From UBA4742 sp963734965 (GTDB lineage Bacteria; Actinomycetota; Acidimicrobiia; Acidimicrobiales; Acidimicrobilacustridaceae), in NCBI GenBank assembly GCA_963734965.1, contig CAVTJK010000003.1, positions 1,736,001 through 1,800,000 on the forward strand: 64,000 nt of DNA. The letters are read 5' to 3'. This document shows positions 17,355-27,088 of the stretch, piece after piece; positions within the stretch are counted from its first letter, which is position 1, and every line of letters begins with the position of its first letter. Below the pieces are notes generated by a model, which saw only the letters and a program-made list of their open reading frames with translations, did no database searches and was not told the origin of the DNA. The position numbers and the translations under genes were made by a program.

Positions 17355-18569
17355 TCAGACCCGCAGGAGCGCCTCGTTGGGATGCTCGGGGAGCCGATCG
17401 AGGGGAGTGGCGATCTCGGCGACGGTCGGGCCCACCTTGGCCGCGATCGGGGCCAGGACATCCAGGTCGAAGCCGTACAGCGCGGCGGCGTTGGCCCCGA
17501 GGATCTTGCGCAGCTCGGTGGGCGACGTGTCCGAGAAGCGCTGTCGGAGGTGCTCACGGGTGTAGGGGCCCGTGCCTTCGTCGTGGGGATAGTCGCTCCC
17601 CCACATGAACCGGTCGAGACCGATGGCATAGCGAGCCGCCGCGTCGTCGGGTCCGGGCTGGCTCACGCCCATGAAGCAGTTCTGCTGGAAGTAGTCGGTG
17701 GCCGACTTGGGCAGGATGTGCTCCTCGGAGTAGCGCATCTCGCCGGTGCGCCCGGTCTCGCGGATCTGGGCCAGCGTCCGGTCGAGCCGCTCGAGCATCG
17801 GTGGCAGCCACGAGCAACCCATCTCGGTCATCACGAACTTGAGACGTGGGAACCGCTCGAACACGCCCGAGAACATCAGCTGCAGGAAGGGGCGTTGCGA
17901 ATAGAACGGAACCTCGTTGATGAACAGCAGCGCCGCCGCCGGGTACTTGCCGTAGTCGGGCATCCCGGTGCCCCCGTGGCTGTTGACCGGCATCTCGAGC
18001 TCCTCGCAGACGGCCCACAACGGGTCGTAGCAGGGGTCATACAGCGGCTTGACGTACTTGCAGTCGGGGGGGATCGCCGAGATGAGCACCCCGCCGCGCA
18101 GGCCGTGCTCCTTGCACCAGCGCACGTCGGCGATGGCGTCGTCGACGTCGTTGAGGAAGATCTGGCCGATGCCGGCCCGTCGATCCGGGTAGCGCCCGCA
18201 CCAGTCCGCCAGCCACCGGTTGTGGGCGCGGATGCCGGCCAGCCGGGGCGCGTACTCCTCGGGCTTGGGCGGTCGGGCGAACAGGATGAAGCTCGGGAAG
18301 AAGGGGGGCACGGTGTTGGGGAAGACGACCTCGGCCACGATGCCGTCGGCCTCGAGGTCACCGATGCGGCGCTCGTCGTCCCAGTTGCGGACGCGGCCGC
18401 CGTCCTGCAGGTCGCGGAAGGGGTTGCGGTACTTCTCGCGCCACGCGTCGAATTCGTCGCGCCAGGCCGGATCGAGGTATTCGCGGTACATCTCGTGGTT
18501 GCCGCCGGCGTGGCAGTCGGCGGAGATGATCGTGTAGTGCTCGTCGTGCCGGCTGGCCTGCTGGCTCAT
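17355..18569 (-). CDS. Amidohydrolase family protein (amidohydrolase_2)
   Basis: A 404-residue TIM-barrel metal-dependent hydrolase or decarboxylase. The first metal site is ISADCHAG at the N-terminus, a second ligand lies in NSHGGTG in the middle, and a conserved FMWGSDYPHDEG carries the catalytic Asp close to the C-terminus. This subgroup is frequent in actinobacterial gene sets for aromatic or steroid breakdown. The start ATG has a GGGGGAG-like ribosome-binding site. It is divergent from the P450 at 18639, sharing a 69-base control region with a candidate operator at 18601-18620, so joint regulation by the adjacent TetR protein is plausible. Confidence 0.87.
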   Translation of the reverse strand: MSQQASRHDEHYTIISADCHAGGNHEMYREYLDPAWRDEFDAWREKYRNPFRDLQDGGRVRNWDDERRIGDLEADGIVAEVVFPNTVPPFFPSFILFARPPKPEEYAPRLAGIRAHNRWLADWCGRYPDRRAGIGQIFLNDVDDAIADVRWCKEHGLRGGVLISAIPPDCKYVKPLYDPCYDPLWAVCEELEMPVNSHGGTGMPDYGKYPAAALLFINEVPFYSQRPFLQLMFSGVFERFPRLKFVMTEMGCSWLPPMLERLDRTLAQIRETGRTGEMRYSEEHILPKSATDYFQQNCFMGVSQPGPDDAAARYAIGLDRFMWGSDYPHDEGTGPYTREHLRQRFSDTSPTELRKILGANAAALYGFDLDVLAPIAAKVGPTVAEIATPLDRLPEHPNEALLRV

Positions 18570-18600
18570 GGTTGTGCTCCCCCGGGTCGAAGGCCCGTAC

Positions 18601-18620
18601 TAGAATCTCATTTCAATCTA
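18601..18620 (+). promoter_or_regulatory. Candidate TetR operator between amidohydrolase and P450
   Basis: An imperfect palindrome with TAGA and TCTA at the ends (TAGAATCTCATTTCAATCTA) sits midway between divergent starts at 18569 and 18639. The layout and the TAGAAT-type arm resemble operators of actinobacterial TetR lipid regulators such as KstR, and a TetR gene follows the P450. The match is by eye only. Confidence 0.4.
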
Positions 18621-18638
18621 CAGGGGGAGACGGACTCG

Positions 18639-19910
18639 ATGCCACCCACCGACATCGCCGGCCAGGTGGCCGGACTCAGCCTCGACGACATCGACCTGCT
18701 CGACCGGGATGTCTTCGCCGACCACGTCCCGCACGAGTGGTTCGCGTTCCTTCGTCAGAACGCTCCGATCTTCCGCCATCCCGAGCCGGATGGTCCGGGG
18801 TTCTGGGTCTTCACCGCCCACGAGGACGTCGCTGTGCTCAACCGCGACTGGGAGACCTACTCATCGGAGATGTCGCGTGGCGGGGTGGTCACGCTCGAGG
18901 ACCTGGATCCCGAGGCCCAGGCGGCCATGGACGCGGCCGGCGACGCCGGCCGGTTGATGCTGATGATGGATCCGCCCGACCACACGCGGCACCGCAAGCT
19001 GGTCAACCGCGGGTTCACGCCCAAGGTCATCCGCTCCCTCGAGGATCACCTGCGCGACATGAGCGTGCGGATCATCGAACGGGCCTCGGCCGACGGCGGC
19101 GCATGCGACTTCGTGGTCGACGTCGCCGCCGAGCTGCCGCTCGAGGCCATCGCCGAGTTCCTCGGCGTCGACCGCGTGGATCGCCACAAGCTCTTCGACT
19201 GGTCGAACCGCATGATCGGCAGCGAAGACCCCGAGTACGCGGTGAGCGCCGACGCCCAGCTCGATGCCCAGATCCAGATGTTCGTGTACGCCCACGCGCT
19301 GGGCGAGGAGCGTCGCGAGAACCCGCGTGACGACATCGTCAGCACGCTCATCCACGGTGAGGTCGACGGCGACCGCCTGTCCGAGATGGACTTCAACCAG
19401 TTCTTCCTCCTGCTGGCCGTGGCCGGCAACGAGACGACCCGCAACGCCATGTCGCACGGGATGGCGGCGTTGCTCGATCACCCTGAGCAGTACCAGATGC
19501 TCGTCGAGGATCCGTCGCTGATCGACACGGCCGTCGAGGAGATCCTGCGGTGGGCCAGTCCGGTCATGTTCTTCCGCCGCAACGTCACCGCCGATGTCGA
19601 CTACAAGGGCCACCAGCTCCGCGAGGGCGAGAAGGTCAGCCTCTGGTACATCTCGGCCAACCGTGACGAGACGGTGTTCGACGACCCCTACACCTTCGAC
19701 ATCACCCGCCAGCCCAATCCTCACATCGCCTTCGGCGGCGGGGGCCCGCACTTCTGCCTCGGCGCCAACCTGGCCCGCATGGAGATCAAGGTCCTCTTCG
19801 AGGAACTGGTGCGCCTGGCGCCCGACATCACGCAGCTGGGTCCTCCCGATCGCCTGCGCTCGAACTTCATCAACGGCATCAAGCACCTTCCGGTGCAGCT
19901 GACCCCTTGA
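18639..19910 (+). CDS. Cytochrome P450, steroid/fatty-acid monooxygenase type
   Basis: A 423-residue P450 with all landmarks. The oxygen-activation segment in helix I is VAGNETTRN, the ExxR pair is in EEILRW, and the haem-thiolate loop FGGGGPHFCLG places the ligand at Cys373. The sequence, including HTRHRKLVNRGFTPK and the SFINGIKHLPV-like ending, resembles the CYP125/CYP142/CYP124 group that hydroxylates the terminal carbon of steroid side chains or branched fatty acids. The substrate is inferred from family resemblance only. Redox partners are not encoded nearby. Its stop overlaps the TTG start of the TetR gene. Confidence 0.92.
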   Translation: MPPTDIAGQVAGLSLDDIDLLDRDVFADHVPHEWFAFLRQNAPIFRHPEPDGPGFWVFTAHEDVAVLNRDWETYSSEMSRGGVVTLEDLDPEAQAAMDAAGDAGRLMLMMDPPDHTRHRKLVNRGFTPKVIRSLEDHLRDMSVRIIERASADGGACDFVVDVAAELPLEAIAEFLGVDRVDRHKLFDWSNRMIGSEDPEYAVSADAQLDAQIQMFVYAHALGEERRENPRDDIVSTLIHGEVDGDRLSEMDFNQFFLLLAVAGNETTRNAMSHGMAALLDHPEQYQMLVEDPSLIDTAVEEILRWASPVMFFRRNVTADVDYKGHQLREGEKVSLWYISANRDETVFDDPYTFDITRQPNPHIAFGGGGPHFCLGANLARMEIKVLFEELVRLAPDITQLGPPDRLRSNFINGIKHLPVQLTP

Positions 19911-20512
19911 GCACGATCCCGGCCGCGCCCCAGGCGCCCGAGTCGATGACGCCGATGCAGCTGGCCCGACGCCAGCGACTCATCGACGCCGTCATCGACC
20001 TGGTCGACGAAGGGCGCGAGTCGGAGATGGCGGCCGACGTGGCCATGAAGGACATCGCCGAGCGGGCGGGTGTCGCGCTGGGGACCGTGTACCGCTACTT
20101 CTCGTCCAAGGACCACCTGCTGGCGGCGGCGCTGGTCGAGTGGGCCAGCCGCCTCGAGTCCTCGGCCCGCCCCCGACGCGTCCTCGACGGGACGCCGGCC
20201 GAACGGCTGGCCGCCGTGCTGCACCAGGCCCTGCGCGCCTACCGCCGCCAGCCGGACTTCGCCCGGCTCCTCGTCTTCGTGGCCAACTCGCCGGACCCGT
20301 TCGCCAGTGCCTGCTTCCAGGACATGGGGACCGTCGTGTTCGCCACACTGGGTCGGGCGCTCGAGGGCATCGAGGCCGACCGCCGCGAAGGCGTGCTTCG
20401 CGTCGTCGGGGCCGTCTGGTACCACGGGTTGTCCGAATGGGTGAAGGGTCGCATGACCTTCGACGAGGTCAGCGATCTGCTCGACCGCACGTGCGAGCTG
20501 CTGCTGTCTTAG
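19907..20512 (+). CDS. TetR-family transcriptional regulator, KstR-like
   Basis: A 201-residue TetR regulator. The N-terminal helix-turn-helix reads IAERAGVALGTVYRYFSSKD, the family-defining recognition helix ending in YRYF. The C-terminal ligand domain has AYRRQPDFARLLVF and GLSEWVKGRMTFDE, close to KstR-type repressors of steroid catabolism. Translation probably starts at TTG 19907, overlapping the P450 stop (TTGA), which couples the two; an ATG at 19949 is an alternative. It most simply represses the divergent amidohydrolase/P450 promoter through the site at 18601-18620. Confidence 0.85.
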   Translation: MSTIPAAPQAPESMTPMQLARRQRLIDAVIDLVDEGRESEMAADVAMKDIAERAGVALGTVYRYFSSKDHLLAAALVEWASRLESSARPRRVLDGTPAERLAAVLHQALRAYRRQPDFARLLVFVANSPDPFASACFQDMGTVVFATLGRALEGIEADRREGVLRVVGAVWYHGLSEWVKGRMTFDEVSDLLDRTCELLLS

Positions 20513-20518
20513 GTCGCG

Positions 20519-21121
20519 CTAGCGAGCGGCGCCGCTGAGCACGACGTCGACGATCTCGTCGGTGACCTCGCGGTCGATCGGGTCGCCGGTGACGAGCACG
20601 CGGTGATAGAGCGGCCCGATGAGCATGTCGACGAGCACGTCGGGATCGACGCCCGGGCCGGACCTCGCCGCGGTCGACGCCACGCGGTGCACCATGGCGG
20701 CCAGGTCGCGTCGCCGCGGCGCGATCAGGCGCTCGCGCAAGGCGGCGGCCAACGCCGGATCGCGGGCGGCGTCGTCGATGAGCGCCGGCCACCACGGCGC
20801 CGGCAGTCGGGCAGCGCCGAGCGCGGTGCCGAAGTCGGCGAGGTACGGCGCGACAGTCGCCGGCCAGCGTCCCGGTGTCGGGCACGGGATGGTCGGCCAG
20901 GGCCGGCGCGCAGCGCGTCGACGACCAGGTCGAGCTTCGAGGTCCAGTGGCGCTCGATGGTCGAGGTGCTACACGCCGGCCCGGGTGGCCACGCCGTGGA
21001 AGCTGAGGCTCGAGAAGCCGGCCTCGGCCAGCAGGCGCATGATGACGCCGGCGATGGCCGGGCGCGTCGAGTCCTGGGTCACCGGGGTCTCGATCGGCAG
21101 GTCCTGGGCCGTCTCGTGCAC
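20519..21121 (-). pseudogene. TetR-family regulator with three one-base insertions
   Basis: A second TetR gene, partner of the MFS efflux pump upstream. The N-terminal part from about 21121 reads AGVIMRLLAEAGFSSLSF and GVATRAGV, then in the next frame STSTIERHWTSK (recognition helix), LDLVVDALRA, then in the third frame ADHPVPDTGTLAGD, and finally in the fourth VAPYLADFGTAL through LIGPLYHRVLVTGDP to a normal stop at 20519. Each change is repaired by removing one base, near 20971, 20901 and 20854. The C-terminal domain ending with DREVTDEIVDVVLSGA is typical of efflux-linked TetR proteins. Whether the breaks are real is unresolved. Confidence 0.72.
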
Positions 21122-21129
21122 CACGGCGT

Positions 21130-22756
21130 TCAGGTCGCCCAGGCCCTCGGCCCGCGCCCGCTCGGGCCGCGGCCGGCAGGAAGATCAGCGCCACCAAGCG
21201 CACCGATCAGGGCCACCACCGCGCCCGACCACGACGGCGTGGTCCATGCCGTAGATGAAGGCGCTGTTGGTCACCGCGGTCAGCGCCGCCGACGTACCGG
21301 CCGGCACCTTGCCCAGCTTCTCCAGCTTGGCCAGCTGGTCGGTCACGACGGCGGCGCCGCCGATCGAGCTGCGCACGGCGTCGGCCGCCTGTTGGCCCTC
21401 GGGCCCGGCCTTGGCCAGCGTGTCGAGCACGACCGAGTGGGCGAGGTGCGAGGTGTAGGCGGCGGCGGTCAGGCTGCCGAGCACGGCGACGCCCAGCGCG
21501 CCACCTATCTCACGGGTCGTGTCGTTGACGGCCGATCCGACGCCGGCCTTGGCCGGCGGCAGCGACCCCATGATCGAGTCGGTGGCCGGCGCCATGGCCG
21601 ATGCCCATGCCGAGACCGAGCACGACGAGCACGACGACGACCAGGCCGTATCCGCTCGAACTGGTGGCTCGCGAGAGCAACAGGAGCGCGGCGGCCACGA
21701 TGAACAGGCCGAACGTGACGATGATCTTGGTGCCGAACCGGGCCACGAGCACCGAGCTGAGCGGCGCGGCGATCATCAGCACGACGGCGACGGGGATGAG
21801 GCGCACTCCGGCCTGCAGCGGCGTGTAGCCCAAGCACGAACTGCATGTACTGGGTCAGGAAGAACATCGAGCCGAACATGGCGAAGAACACGAGCGTCAC
21901 GGCGATCGACGCCGCGGAGAACCGAGGGTTCGCGAAGAACGACACGTCGAGCATGGGGTGCTCGACGTGCAGCTCCCACAGCACGAACGCGACGAGCAGC
22001 ACCGCGCCGACGGCGAAGCACGGACAGGATCAGGGGCGATCGTCCATCCGTGGCTCGGTCCTTCGATGATGGCGAACAGGATGGTGACCAGCATCGCGAT
22101 CGACAGCACGGTGCCCAGCGAGGTCGATGTGCGCGCCGGACGGATCCTTCGACGTCGGGCACGATGCAACACGGTCGCGACGACGGCGACCACCACGATC
22201 GGGCAGGTTCACCATGAAGATGGCGCCCCACCAGTAGTGGTCGAGCAGCCATCCGCCGGTGACGGGGCCGATGGCCACCCCCAGGCCCGACACGCCGGCC
22301 CAGATGCCGATGGCGCGACCTCGCTCGCCGTCGTCGAAGACGTTGGTGAGGATCGACAGCGTCGACGGCATGATGAAGGCGGCGCCGACGCCCTGCACCG
22401 CGCGCGTGACGATCAGCTGTCCGGCCGATCCGGCCAGGCCCGAGGCCAGCGAACCGAGCCCGAAGATCGACCAGGCCGACGATCAGCGTGCCTCGCCGTC
22501 CGAACCGGTCGCCCAGGCTGCCGGCCGTCAGCAGGAGGCTGGCGAAGGCGAGGGTGTAGGCGTCGCTGATCCACTGGAGCTGGCTGGTGGTGGCACCGAG
22601 CTCGCGCACGAAGCTCGGGAGGGCGACGTTGACGATCGTGCCGTCGATGCCGACGATCAGCAGTGACAGGCAGAGCACGGCGAGGATCCACCACCGGCGA
22701 CGGTGGATCTCGGGGTCCGTCCAGTTCTGCCCCTCGATCACGGGCGCGGCGACCAT
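21130..22756 (-). pseudogene. MFS drug efflux transporter (DHA2/EmrB type) with about twelve insertions
   Basis: A 14-helix major-facilitator pump scattered over all three frames. Pieces in order: an N-terminus with VLCLSLLIVGIDGTIVNVAL and LDxxRFGRR-like loop GDRFGRRGTL; VQGVGAAFIMPSTLSIL with GIWAGVSGLGVAIGPVTGG (motif C, antiporter signature); SIAMLVTILFAIIEGPSHGW; LLVAFVLWELHVEHPMLD with FFLTQYMQFVLG; YTPLQAGVRLIP; GSAVNDTTREIGGALGVAV (motif typical of EmrB/QacA). Shifts lie near 22468, 22200, 22174, 22155, 22125, 22045, 22017, 21832, 21597, 21225, 21196 and 21171, and each is repaired by deleting one base. The 3' end against the TetR gene could not be fixed. Confidence 0.78.
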
Positions 22757-22781
22757 CAGGGGGCAACGTAGCCCCGTTCGC

Positions 22782-24249
22782 TCAGGACGGCTCGAACGCC
22801 CCCGCCGGACCGACCACGACCGAGCGACCGCACCAGTCGCCCGTGGTCATGGCCACGGCCACGTCCCGATCGCGACCGACGGCGACGGTCCGATGGCCGT
22901 CGGCCAGTTCGGCCACCACGACGGCCCGGGCCGGCAGACCTCGGTCGTGCACGACAGTCGAGCCGACGATCGTCGCCATCCCGGTCGCATCCGGGTCGAA
23001 CGGACGCAGCGCGGTGGTGGCGGTCACCACATCGGACACATCGATCGCCGCGAAGGGAACCGTGGGCGCCGCGCTCGACCACAGGCCGACGCCCGTCTTG
23101 GTCAGCATGCCGCTCACCGACGTCACCATTCCGGTCGATCCGGGATCCTCACGCAGGCGTTCGACCATGGTGGCCGTGGCCTGCAGCACGTAGTTGTTCA
23201 GCGGACCACCGCCGAAGGTCATGCCCCCGGTGACGGTGAGGGAGCGATCCAGGTCGAGGCCGAGCTCGAGGGCCTGGACCTGGACGGCGGCCGGGAAGCA
23301 GCTGTAGAGGTCGAGGTGGTCGACGCGGTCGATGGTCAGGTCGACGTGGCCCAGCGCCGCCCGGCCCATGGCGGCGACCGCCGGCGAGCGATGCAGTTCG
23401 GCCCGGGCCGGCAGCACGGTCATGGCGTTCGACTCGGCGGCCGCCGTGGGGAAGACCCAGCGGTCACTGGCCAGCCCCAGCCGTTGCGCCTCGGCGACCG
23501 AGACCACGATCAGCGCCGCCGCCTGATCGACGTTCCACTGCGAGCACAAGCGCTTGGTGTAGGGCGTCGCCATCATCCGGTTGCCGGGACCAGGTGTCGG
23601 TGATCTGGTCGGCCGAGGGCGCCGAAGGATCCCACGCGTCCGGGCGACTCTCGGCGATGCGCCCGAACGCCGACCAGAGCCGACCCAACCGATCGCGTTG
23701 CTGGGCGTCGTCGTCGCCGCTGGCGTGGCGCAACGCACTCTCGATCACGGCGTACTGGTGGGCCGGGATGGCCAGGTCTCGCTCGATCTCGGCTCGGGTG
23801 AGGATGTCGGCCGCCGGTTCCCAGAGCTCATCGGGCGCTCGCTCGTCGGTGGTGATCGTCACCTGGGCGCCGGCGATCGTGGCCTGCAAGTCGCGGTGCT
23901 TGGCCTCACCGCCGCAGACCACGGCGACGTCGGTCGTGCCATCGGCGACGGCCTGCACCGCGGCGGAGATCAGCGTCTGTTGCAGGACTCCGACCTCGGC
24001 CAGGACGGTCCGGGGTGAGGCCCCGAACGACTCGGCCACCAACCGGCCCGGATCGCCGTAGGACCAGATGCCCTTGGGCACGAGGATGAGGCCGATGCGG
24101 CCGAGCAGGGCGGTCGACCCCGCATCCCCCGCGGCGGTGACCACGGCCCGGCGCATGAGCTCGACGGCTTCGTCACCGCGGAGTGGATCATCGAGTCGTT
24201 GGGTGATCGTGGCCGCGCCGACGAGGACGGGCGTCCGGGCATCGATCAA
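22782..24249 (-). CDS. Thiolase-like acetyl-CoA acetyltransferase with one frameshift
   Basis: Restored length is about 488 residues. The N-terminal half (24249 to about 23592) runs from TPVLVGAATITQR through VAVVCGGEAKHRD; the C-terminal half (from about 23590) begins GNRMMATPYTKRL and includes DLYSCFPAAVQ, TGGMTFGGGPLNNY and a final OB-like domain around AVVVAELADGHRTVAVGRD. That layout matches SCP-x-like thiolases with the extra type-1 C-terminal domain, which act on branched or steroid-side-chain acyl-CoAs. One extra A near 23592 on the plus strand explains the break. Its start overlaps the P450 stop by four bases, so the two form an operon, fitting side-chain oxidation followed by thiolysis. 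Confidence 0.82.
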
Positions 24250-25457
24250 ACGGTCAGCCTCACCGGCAGCGTCTTCAATGCGTTGTTGAGGTTGGAGCGA
24301 ACCCGGGTCGGTGCGCCCGTCAGCTCGATGCGCGAGAACGTCGAGAGCAGCTCGTCGAAGAAGACGCGGCCTTCGAGGCGGGCCAGGTGCACGCCGAGGC
24401 AGAAGTGCTCCGCGATGCCGAACGACAGGTGCGGGTTCGGGTCGCGGTGGATGTCGAAGGCGTGGGGATCGTCGAACACCGCCGGATCGCGGTTGGCGGC
24501 GGTGTAGTACATCGCCACCTTGTCGCCGGACTTGATCGGCGTCTCACCCAAGACCGTGTCGGCCGTCGCCGTGCGCCGGAAGTAGTGAAGCGGGTTGGCC
24601 CAGCGGAGGATCTCCTCGACCGTGCCGGGGATCAGCGACGGGTCGACCCGGACCTCGGCCAGGGCCTCGGGGTGTTCGATCAGGGCGAGCAGCCCCGACG
24701 ACAACATGGTCTTGGTGGTGTCGTTGCCGGCCGTGACCAGCTGGACGAAGAAGCTCCCGAAGTCCAGGTCGGACATGGGTTGACCGCCGAAGTCCGACTC
24801 GAGCATCAGCGTGGTGAGATCCGGGCGGGCGGGTTCGGTGCGGCGGCGCGCCGCGAACTCGATGGCGTACATGGCCATCTCGATCGACGAGGTCATGGCC
24901 TGGTCGGCATCGGCCTCGCCCGCTGCGACCAGGTCGGGATCCTGGCCGCTCGTGTTCTGCTCGGCCAGCGAGTGGATCAGGTCCCAGTCCTCAGGGGGAA
25001 GGCCCATCAGATCGCCGATGACCTGCGACGGCAGTTGCGAGGTCACCTCGTGGACGAACTCGACGTCGCGCTTGGCTTCGGCCTTGACCATGATCTCGCG
25101 GCACAGCTCGCGGATGCGATCACCGAGCCCGTCGATCACCTTCCGGCTGAAGCTCGGAGCCAGGGGCCGGCGATAGTCCTGGTGACGGGGCGGATCCATC
25201 GAGAGCAAGGTTCCCCGCAGCATCTCGAGCGAATCCGGAGGCAGGTCCTCGAGGACGATGCCGCCCTCGTAGGCCGAGAACAGCCGCGGCTCCCGGGCGA
25301 CGCGCACGACGTCGGCGTGGCGCAGGACAGCCCAGTAGCCCGGTTCGCCCGGGATGTCCTGCCAGTAGACGGGCTGGGACTCGCGCAGCTCGTCGAACCA
25401 CTCGTGGGGTGGGCCGGCGACGTAGGTGTCGGGGCTGTACAGGTCGACCAGAGTCAT
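24246..25457 (-). CDS. Cytochrome P450
   Basis: A 403-residue P450. Helix I carries VTAGNDTTKT, the ExxR motif is EEILRW, and the haem loop is FGIAEHFCLG with Cys353. MDPPRHQDYRRPLAPSFS is the usual C-helix region. It is related to the P450 at 18639 but clearly different, and both lie in the group active on steroid or branched fatty-acid side chains. ATG at 25457 was chosen because MTLVDLYSPDTYV begins the family-like sequence; the longer upstream frame overlaps the divergent lipase promoter. It is followed with a four-base overlap by the thiolase-like gene. Confidence 0.92.
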   Translation of the reverse strand: MTLVDLYSPDTYVAGPPHEWFDELRESQPVYWQDIPGEPGYWAVLRHADVVRVAREPRLFSAYEGGIVLEDLPPDSLEMLRGTLLSMDPPRHQDYRRPLAPSFSRKVIDGLGDRIRELCREIMVKAEAKRDVEFVHEVTSQLPSQVIGDLMGLPPEDWDLIHSLAEQNTSGQDPDLVAAGEADADQAMTSSIEMAMYAIEFAARRRTEPARPDLTTLMLESDFGGQPMSDLDFGSFFVQLVTAGNDTTKTMLSSGLLALIEHPEALAEVRVDPSLIPGTVEEILRWANPLHYFRRTATADTVLGETPIKSGDKVAMYYTAANRDPAVFDDPHAFDIHRDPNPHLSFGIAEHFCLGVHLARLEGRVFFDELLSTFSRIELTGAPTRVRSNLNNALKTLPVRLTV

Positions 25458-25463
25458 GTCACC

Positions 25464-25469
25464 TAGCCT
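25464..25469 (+). promoter_or_regulatory. Candidate -10 box of a leaderless promoter (lipase)
   Basis: TAGCCT ends six bases before the ATG at 25476, as expected for a transcript beginning at the start codon. There is no ribosome-binding site in the 18 bases between this gene and the divergent P450. Confidence 0.45.
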
Positions 25470-25475
25470 GCCACG

Positions 25476-26694
25476 ATGGTTCGTGTCCGGCCGATGTGGC
25501 TCGTTGGCTCCGTCGTCCTGGTCCTCGGCTGGTTGCTCGTCCCGTCGCCCGCCCAAGCCGTCGTGCCGCCGCTCCCCGCGTTCTACGCCGTGCCCGATCC
25601 GCTGTCGACCGGAGCGCCTGGCACCCTGATCAAGTCCGAGGACCTCGGCCCGGTCGCCGGCGGCGAGCGCTACCGGATCATGTACCACTCCCGGTCGATC
25701 CAGGGCGCCGACATCCCTGTGACCGGCCTGGTGTTCGTGCCTTCGGGCCCGGCCCCGGCCGAGCCACGACCGGTGCTGGCATGGGCCCACGGCACGACCG
25801 GCGCCGCCGACCAGTGCGCCCCCTCGCTCGGGGGCTACGACCCCGTCTACCTCACGCAGTGGCTCGAGCGGGGCTACGTCGTCGCCGCCACCGACTACCA
25901 GGGGATGGGGACGCCGGGACTGCATCCCTATCTGGTCGGCGACAGCGAGGGACGCGGCGTGCTCGACTCGGTGCGGGCCGCCGAGGCCCTACTGGTCGCC
26001 CACGCTGGGCGCGACGTGATGATCTTCGGTCACTCCCAGGGCGGGCACGCCGCGCTGTTCGCCAATGAGCTGGCGCCGACCTACGCTCCTGAGCTCCGCA
26101 TCCTCGGCACCATCGCGGCGGCGCCCGCGTCGCAGCTGTACGCGGCGTGGAACCTGATCCAGACCAGCCCCGTCGTCGGCGCCGCGGTGATCCTGATGGG
26201 CGCGGCCTTCGCCGACCAGTATCCCGGCCTCGACCTGCACGCCGTGTTCACCGACGAGGCCGTCGCCCGCATGGAGCGTCGTCGACATGACCTGCCAGCA
26301 AGGGGTCGAGGACGCGTACGCCGATCTGACCGGATCGGAGATCGTGAAGACCCCGGCCGCCGATGTGCCCGACTGGCGGGCGGCGCTGCTCGCCAGCGAA
26401 CCCGGGTATCGCCTGGGTGCCAGCCCGGTGCTCATCGTGCACGGCACCGATGACGACGAGGTGCCCTATCTGGCCAGCACGGTGCTCGTCCCTCGGATGT
26501 GCGCCACCGGCCAGATCGTCGACTTCGTCACCTACCCGGGTCAGACCCACGAAGGGATCCTCGACGTGGGTCAGGCGACCATGCTGGCGTGGGCCGACGG
26601 GCGGATGGCCGGACGGCCGGCTCCCGACACCTGCCCGGAGGCGACCCCCGCCCCGGCCGTCGCCACCACCGCGGCACCCGCCTTCACGGGGTGA
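25476..26694 (+). CDS. Secretory lipase/esterase with one frameshift
   Basis: Restored length about 405 residues. A cleavable signal peptide ends around PSPAQA. The body matches the secretory-lipase family: LAWAHGTTGAADQCAPS, DYQGMG, and the nucleophile elbow FGHSQGGHAA with the catalytic Ser. The second fragment from 26287 supplies the acid in VLIVHGTDDDEVPY and the His in TYPGQTHEGI. The frame changes near 26279-26284 in GAGCGTCGTCGAC, where removing one base joins the parts as ERVDMTCQQG. Exported hydrolysis of a lipid or ester is expected. The 3' end overlaps the convergent VOC gene by 11 bases. Confidence 0.82.
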
Positions 26695-27088
26695 CGCGAT
26701 GCGGGTTGGCGTCGTCCACGAAGGCGTGGTCGAGGGCGTCGGGGCGGACCACCTCGATGAAGGCCAGTTCGTGACCGCCGGGTCCCTGTACGACGACCAC
26801 GTCGCCCTCGGGTGTCCCCTCCGGACCGACCACTGACGCGCCCGCGGCCCGCAGCTCGGTGAGCGTGGCGGTCAGGTCGTCGACGGTCCAGATCGGCAAC
26901 ACGCTGCCGGCCGGTCGGTGGTCGGCCAGCAGGATCAGCGGACCCGCCGGCAGCTCGATCCCGGCCACATCCGCTCCGAACCGTTGGAACCGCCACCGCA
27001 GCCGGCCACCGAGCACACCCGTGTAGAAGGCGACGGCGTCGGTGGTGTCGCCGGCGCCCACATAGAGGAAGCGGAGCTCGCCGATCAA
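26684..27088 (-). CDS. Glyoxalase/VOC-fold protein
   Basis: A 134-residue single-domain VOC protein. ELRFLYVGAGDTTDAVAFYT is the first half with the pattern of bleomycin-resistance/glyoxalase proteins, and PGGHELAFIEV is the second-half metal strand ending in Glu. The classical first His is replaced by the FLYVG strand, so metal binding may be reduced. The start is a TTG at 27088 that overlaps the TGA of the upstream phosphoesterase (TTGA), so its translation probably depends on that gene. Function unknown. Confidence 0.7.
   Translation of the reverse strand: MIGELRFLYVGAGDTTDAVAFYTGVLGGRLRWRFQRFGADVAGIELPAGPLILLADHRPAGSVLPIWTVDDLTATLTELRAAGASVVGPEGTPEGDVVVVQGPGGHELAFIEVVRPDALDHAFVDDANPHRVTP

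Noticed and set aside
20519..22756. MFS-TetR fusion protein
   Set aside because: After repair, the pump's end and the regulator's start can be read in one frame, but the frame there is set by uncertain indels; two overlapping genes are more likely.
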